Source: Sebastes aleutianus (lineage: Eukaryota > Chordata > Actinopteri > Perciformes > Sebastidae). Taken from it: a DNA stretch of 64,000 nucleotides. Position numbers and translations under genes: made by a program. The stretch covers positions 119,501-183,500 of the forward strand of contig CAKAKS010000301.1 in the NCBI GenBank assembly GCA_916700875.1. Direction: 5' to 3'. Shown piece after piece: positions 62,761 to 64,000 of this stretch (its first letter is position 1; every line of letters begins with the position of its first letter). The notes beneath the pieces were generated by a model that saw only the letters and a program-made list of their open reading frames with translations, was not told the DNA's origin and ran no database searches.

Positions 62761-64000
62761 AGTAAGTTGTGGCATACAAAAGCAAGCAAATGCAATGCCT
62801 ATAAGGCTCAGGATTCAATGTTCGGTGACAAGCCAGCAGTCTATCAACAGTGAACCTACTGTAGTTGTTTTTAATCCTAATGACAGTCTCTGCTCTTTTC
62901 TGGGCATCGGTCCCCACTGTGATTGTGTCTGACCTGCGGGAATCGTTATATAACAGCCTCCTGCAGCCACAGTCAACAGAAGCCACGTATAGTTGTAACC
63001 ACAAGAGGAATCAAACTCACTGCTGCAGTGCTCCATCACACACAGTGTGATGTCCAAATGGAAAACATCAATCATCACATAATAATGAGACACAGCACTA
63101 TGGAGAACAGGGTTTTCTCTACAAAACATAACATTCTGTTCAATCGAGGAAGCAGTATTGTGTCTGTGAGGTGGTCAGTCCAATCCTTGGACCAGCTTGA
63201 TAACTGGGGTGTAAATGTGAAATTGTAGCCTTTGCCTTTCTCTCATTACTGTCATGTTTTGTCCTTTAATAAGGCAGTTCACACCTGACTGCTCCACTAC
63301 TGTGGTAGTACTGCAGGTATTGCCAGGTGTGGTTTTGTGTAACTTTGCTTAAAAAGAGCACAGAAGTCGTGTCCTCAAGTCCAGGGAGTCCCCAGTGCTG
63401 GTTTGTAATGGTGAGGCCTAATCACTGCCATCACAGATATGTTTAAAGACTGTGCATTCCACCAAACTGAATGAATGATGATATGCAATGCAAGTGAGAA
63501 TTGAATGAACACGCACGATGCAGGCTGTTTTCACAGTCTCACTTAAGAGACAGCTTGGACAGATTTTATTACCAAGTTTAAGAGCCTTTTGATCAGTTAT
63601 TTGCCAGTCACTGATGCTTTCCTGCAAGCACTTCTTATGATAGAGCTAGTTTTTCCTTATGAAAAAACTAACACCACCAATGAATCCATTGAATAATATG
63701 TATAAACTAAATTAGAGTGACAAGGGGAGACTGTGATGAATAAGAGGACAGAATTTTACCACACAACACCACCTCTGTATTTGGTTTCTATCATAAAGCA
63801 ATTATCTATTTTAAAGTTGATTCTAATATCTGAGAGTGGGATCTGGATATTTAAAAGGGGGGCATGGTGGATATAATGGCGTTTTTATGTCTGTAAGGGT
63901 AGTTAAAGATACGTCTGTTCTAGTGTCAATGTTTAATGTAAATGGATACTAAGAAACAGAAAAATGAATTGCATATATCACAGGTCACACCTCGTGTCTG

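Larger units (their letters stand above)
57046..64000. other. flank beyond dda1 with no confirmed gene
   Basis: Contains the dda1 promoter region, the inverted repeat with GATA tract (57478-57808), a candidate first exon (58444-58543), repeats at 58966-59245, 59406-60726 and 61995-62760, and a candidate non-coding exon (60880-61242). 57809-58365, 58570-58965, 61250-61994 and 62761-64000 show nothing I can assign. Confidence 0.6.

Overview
This window is nuclear DNA of a ray-finned fish, most likely a spiny-rayed teleost. The evidence is two vertebrate genes split by GT-AG introns, dense microsatellites, and a heavy load of short non-autonomous DNA transposons, many in several copies here and many nested. 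There are no bacterial operons, tRNA genes, rRNA genes or CRISPR arrays.

Most of the window (290-45903, + strand) is one gene, ano8 (anoctamin 8 / TMEM16H). I could place 19 coding exons whose phases all join without a break, giving a predicted 1151-residue protein: a cytosolic N-terminal domain, ten membrane segments interrupted by a long acidic loop, and a charged, low-complexity C-terminal tail. Intron 1 is about 24 kb. The 3' UTR runs about 3.4 kb to an AATAAA at 49309. I cannot tell ano8a from ano8b.

Convergent with it on the - strand (57045 down to 52244) is dda1 (DET1 and DDB1 associated 1), five coding exons giving 102 residues, with a 2.4 kb 3' UTR. The two poly(A) signals lie about 540 bp apart, and a TTAA-bounded palindromic element fills most of the gap. 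Human ANO8 and DDA1 are likewise tail-to-tail neighbours. The two proteins have no known shared pathway: one is a membrane protein, the other a subunit of CUL4-DDB1 ubiquitin ligases.

The most interesting observation is an unlisted extra exon in ano8 at 34713-34840, between exons 12 and 13. It starts in phase 0 and ends in phase 2 exactly like exon 13, is GC3-rich, and encodes a recognisable but divergent copy of transmembrane helix 6. Used in place of exon 13 it keeps the frame; used together with exon 13 it gives an early stop. The duplicate keeps the helix-6 proline but has Val where exon 13 has the conserved Ca2+-coordinating Glu. This would be a splice switch of the calcium/gating helix of a TMEM16 protein. 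A second candidate is a 48-nt in-frame cassette (3461-3508) in intron 1.

From 57.1 to 64 kb there is a probable dda1 promoter, an inverted repeat around a GATA microsatellite, a possible first coding exon beside an RFX-like X-box (58424-58543), a three-level transposon nest (59406-60726), a possible non-coding first exon (about 60880-61242), and then nothing I can assign.
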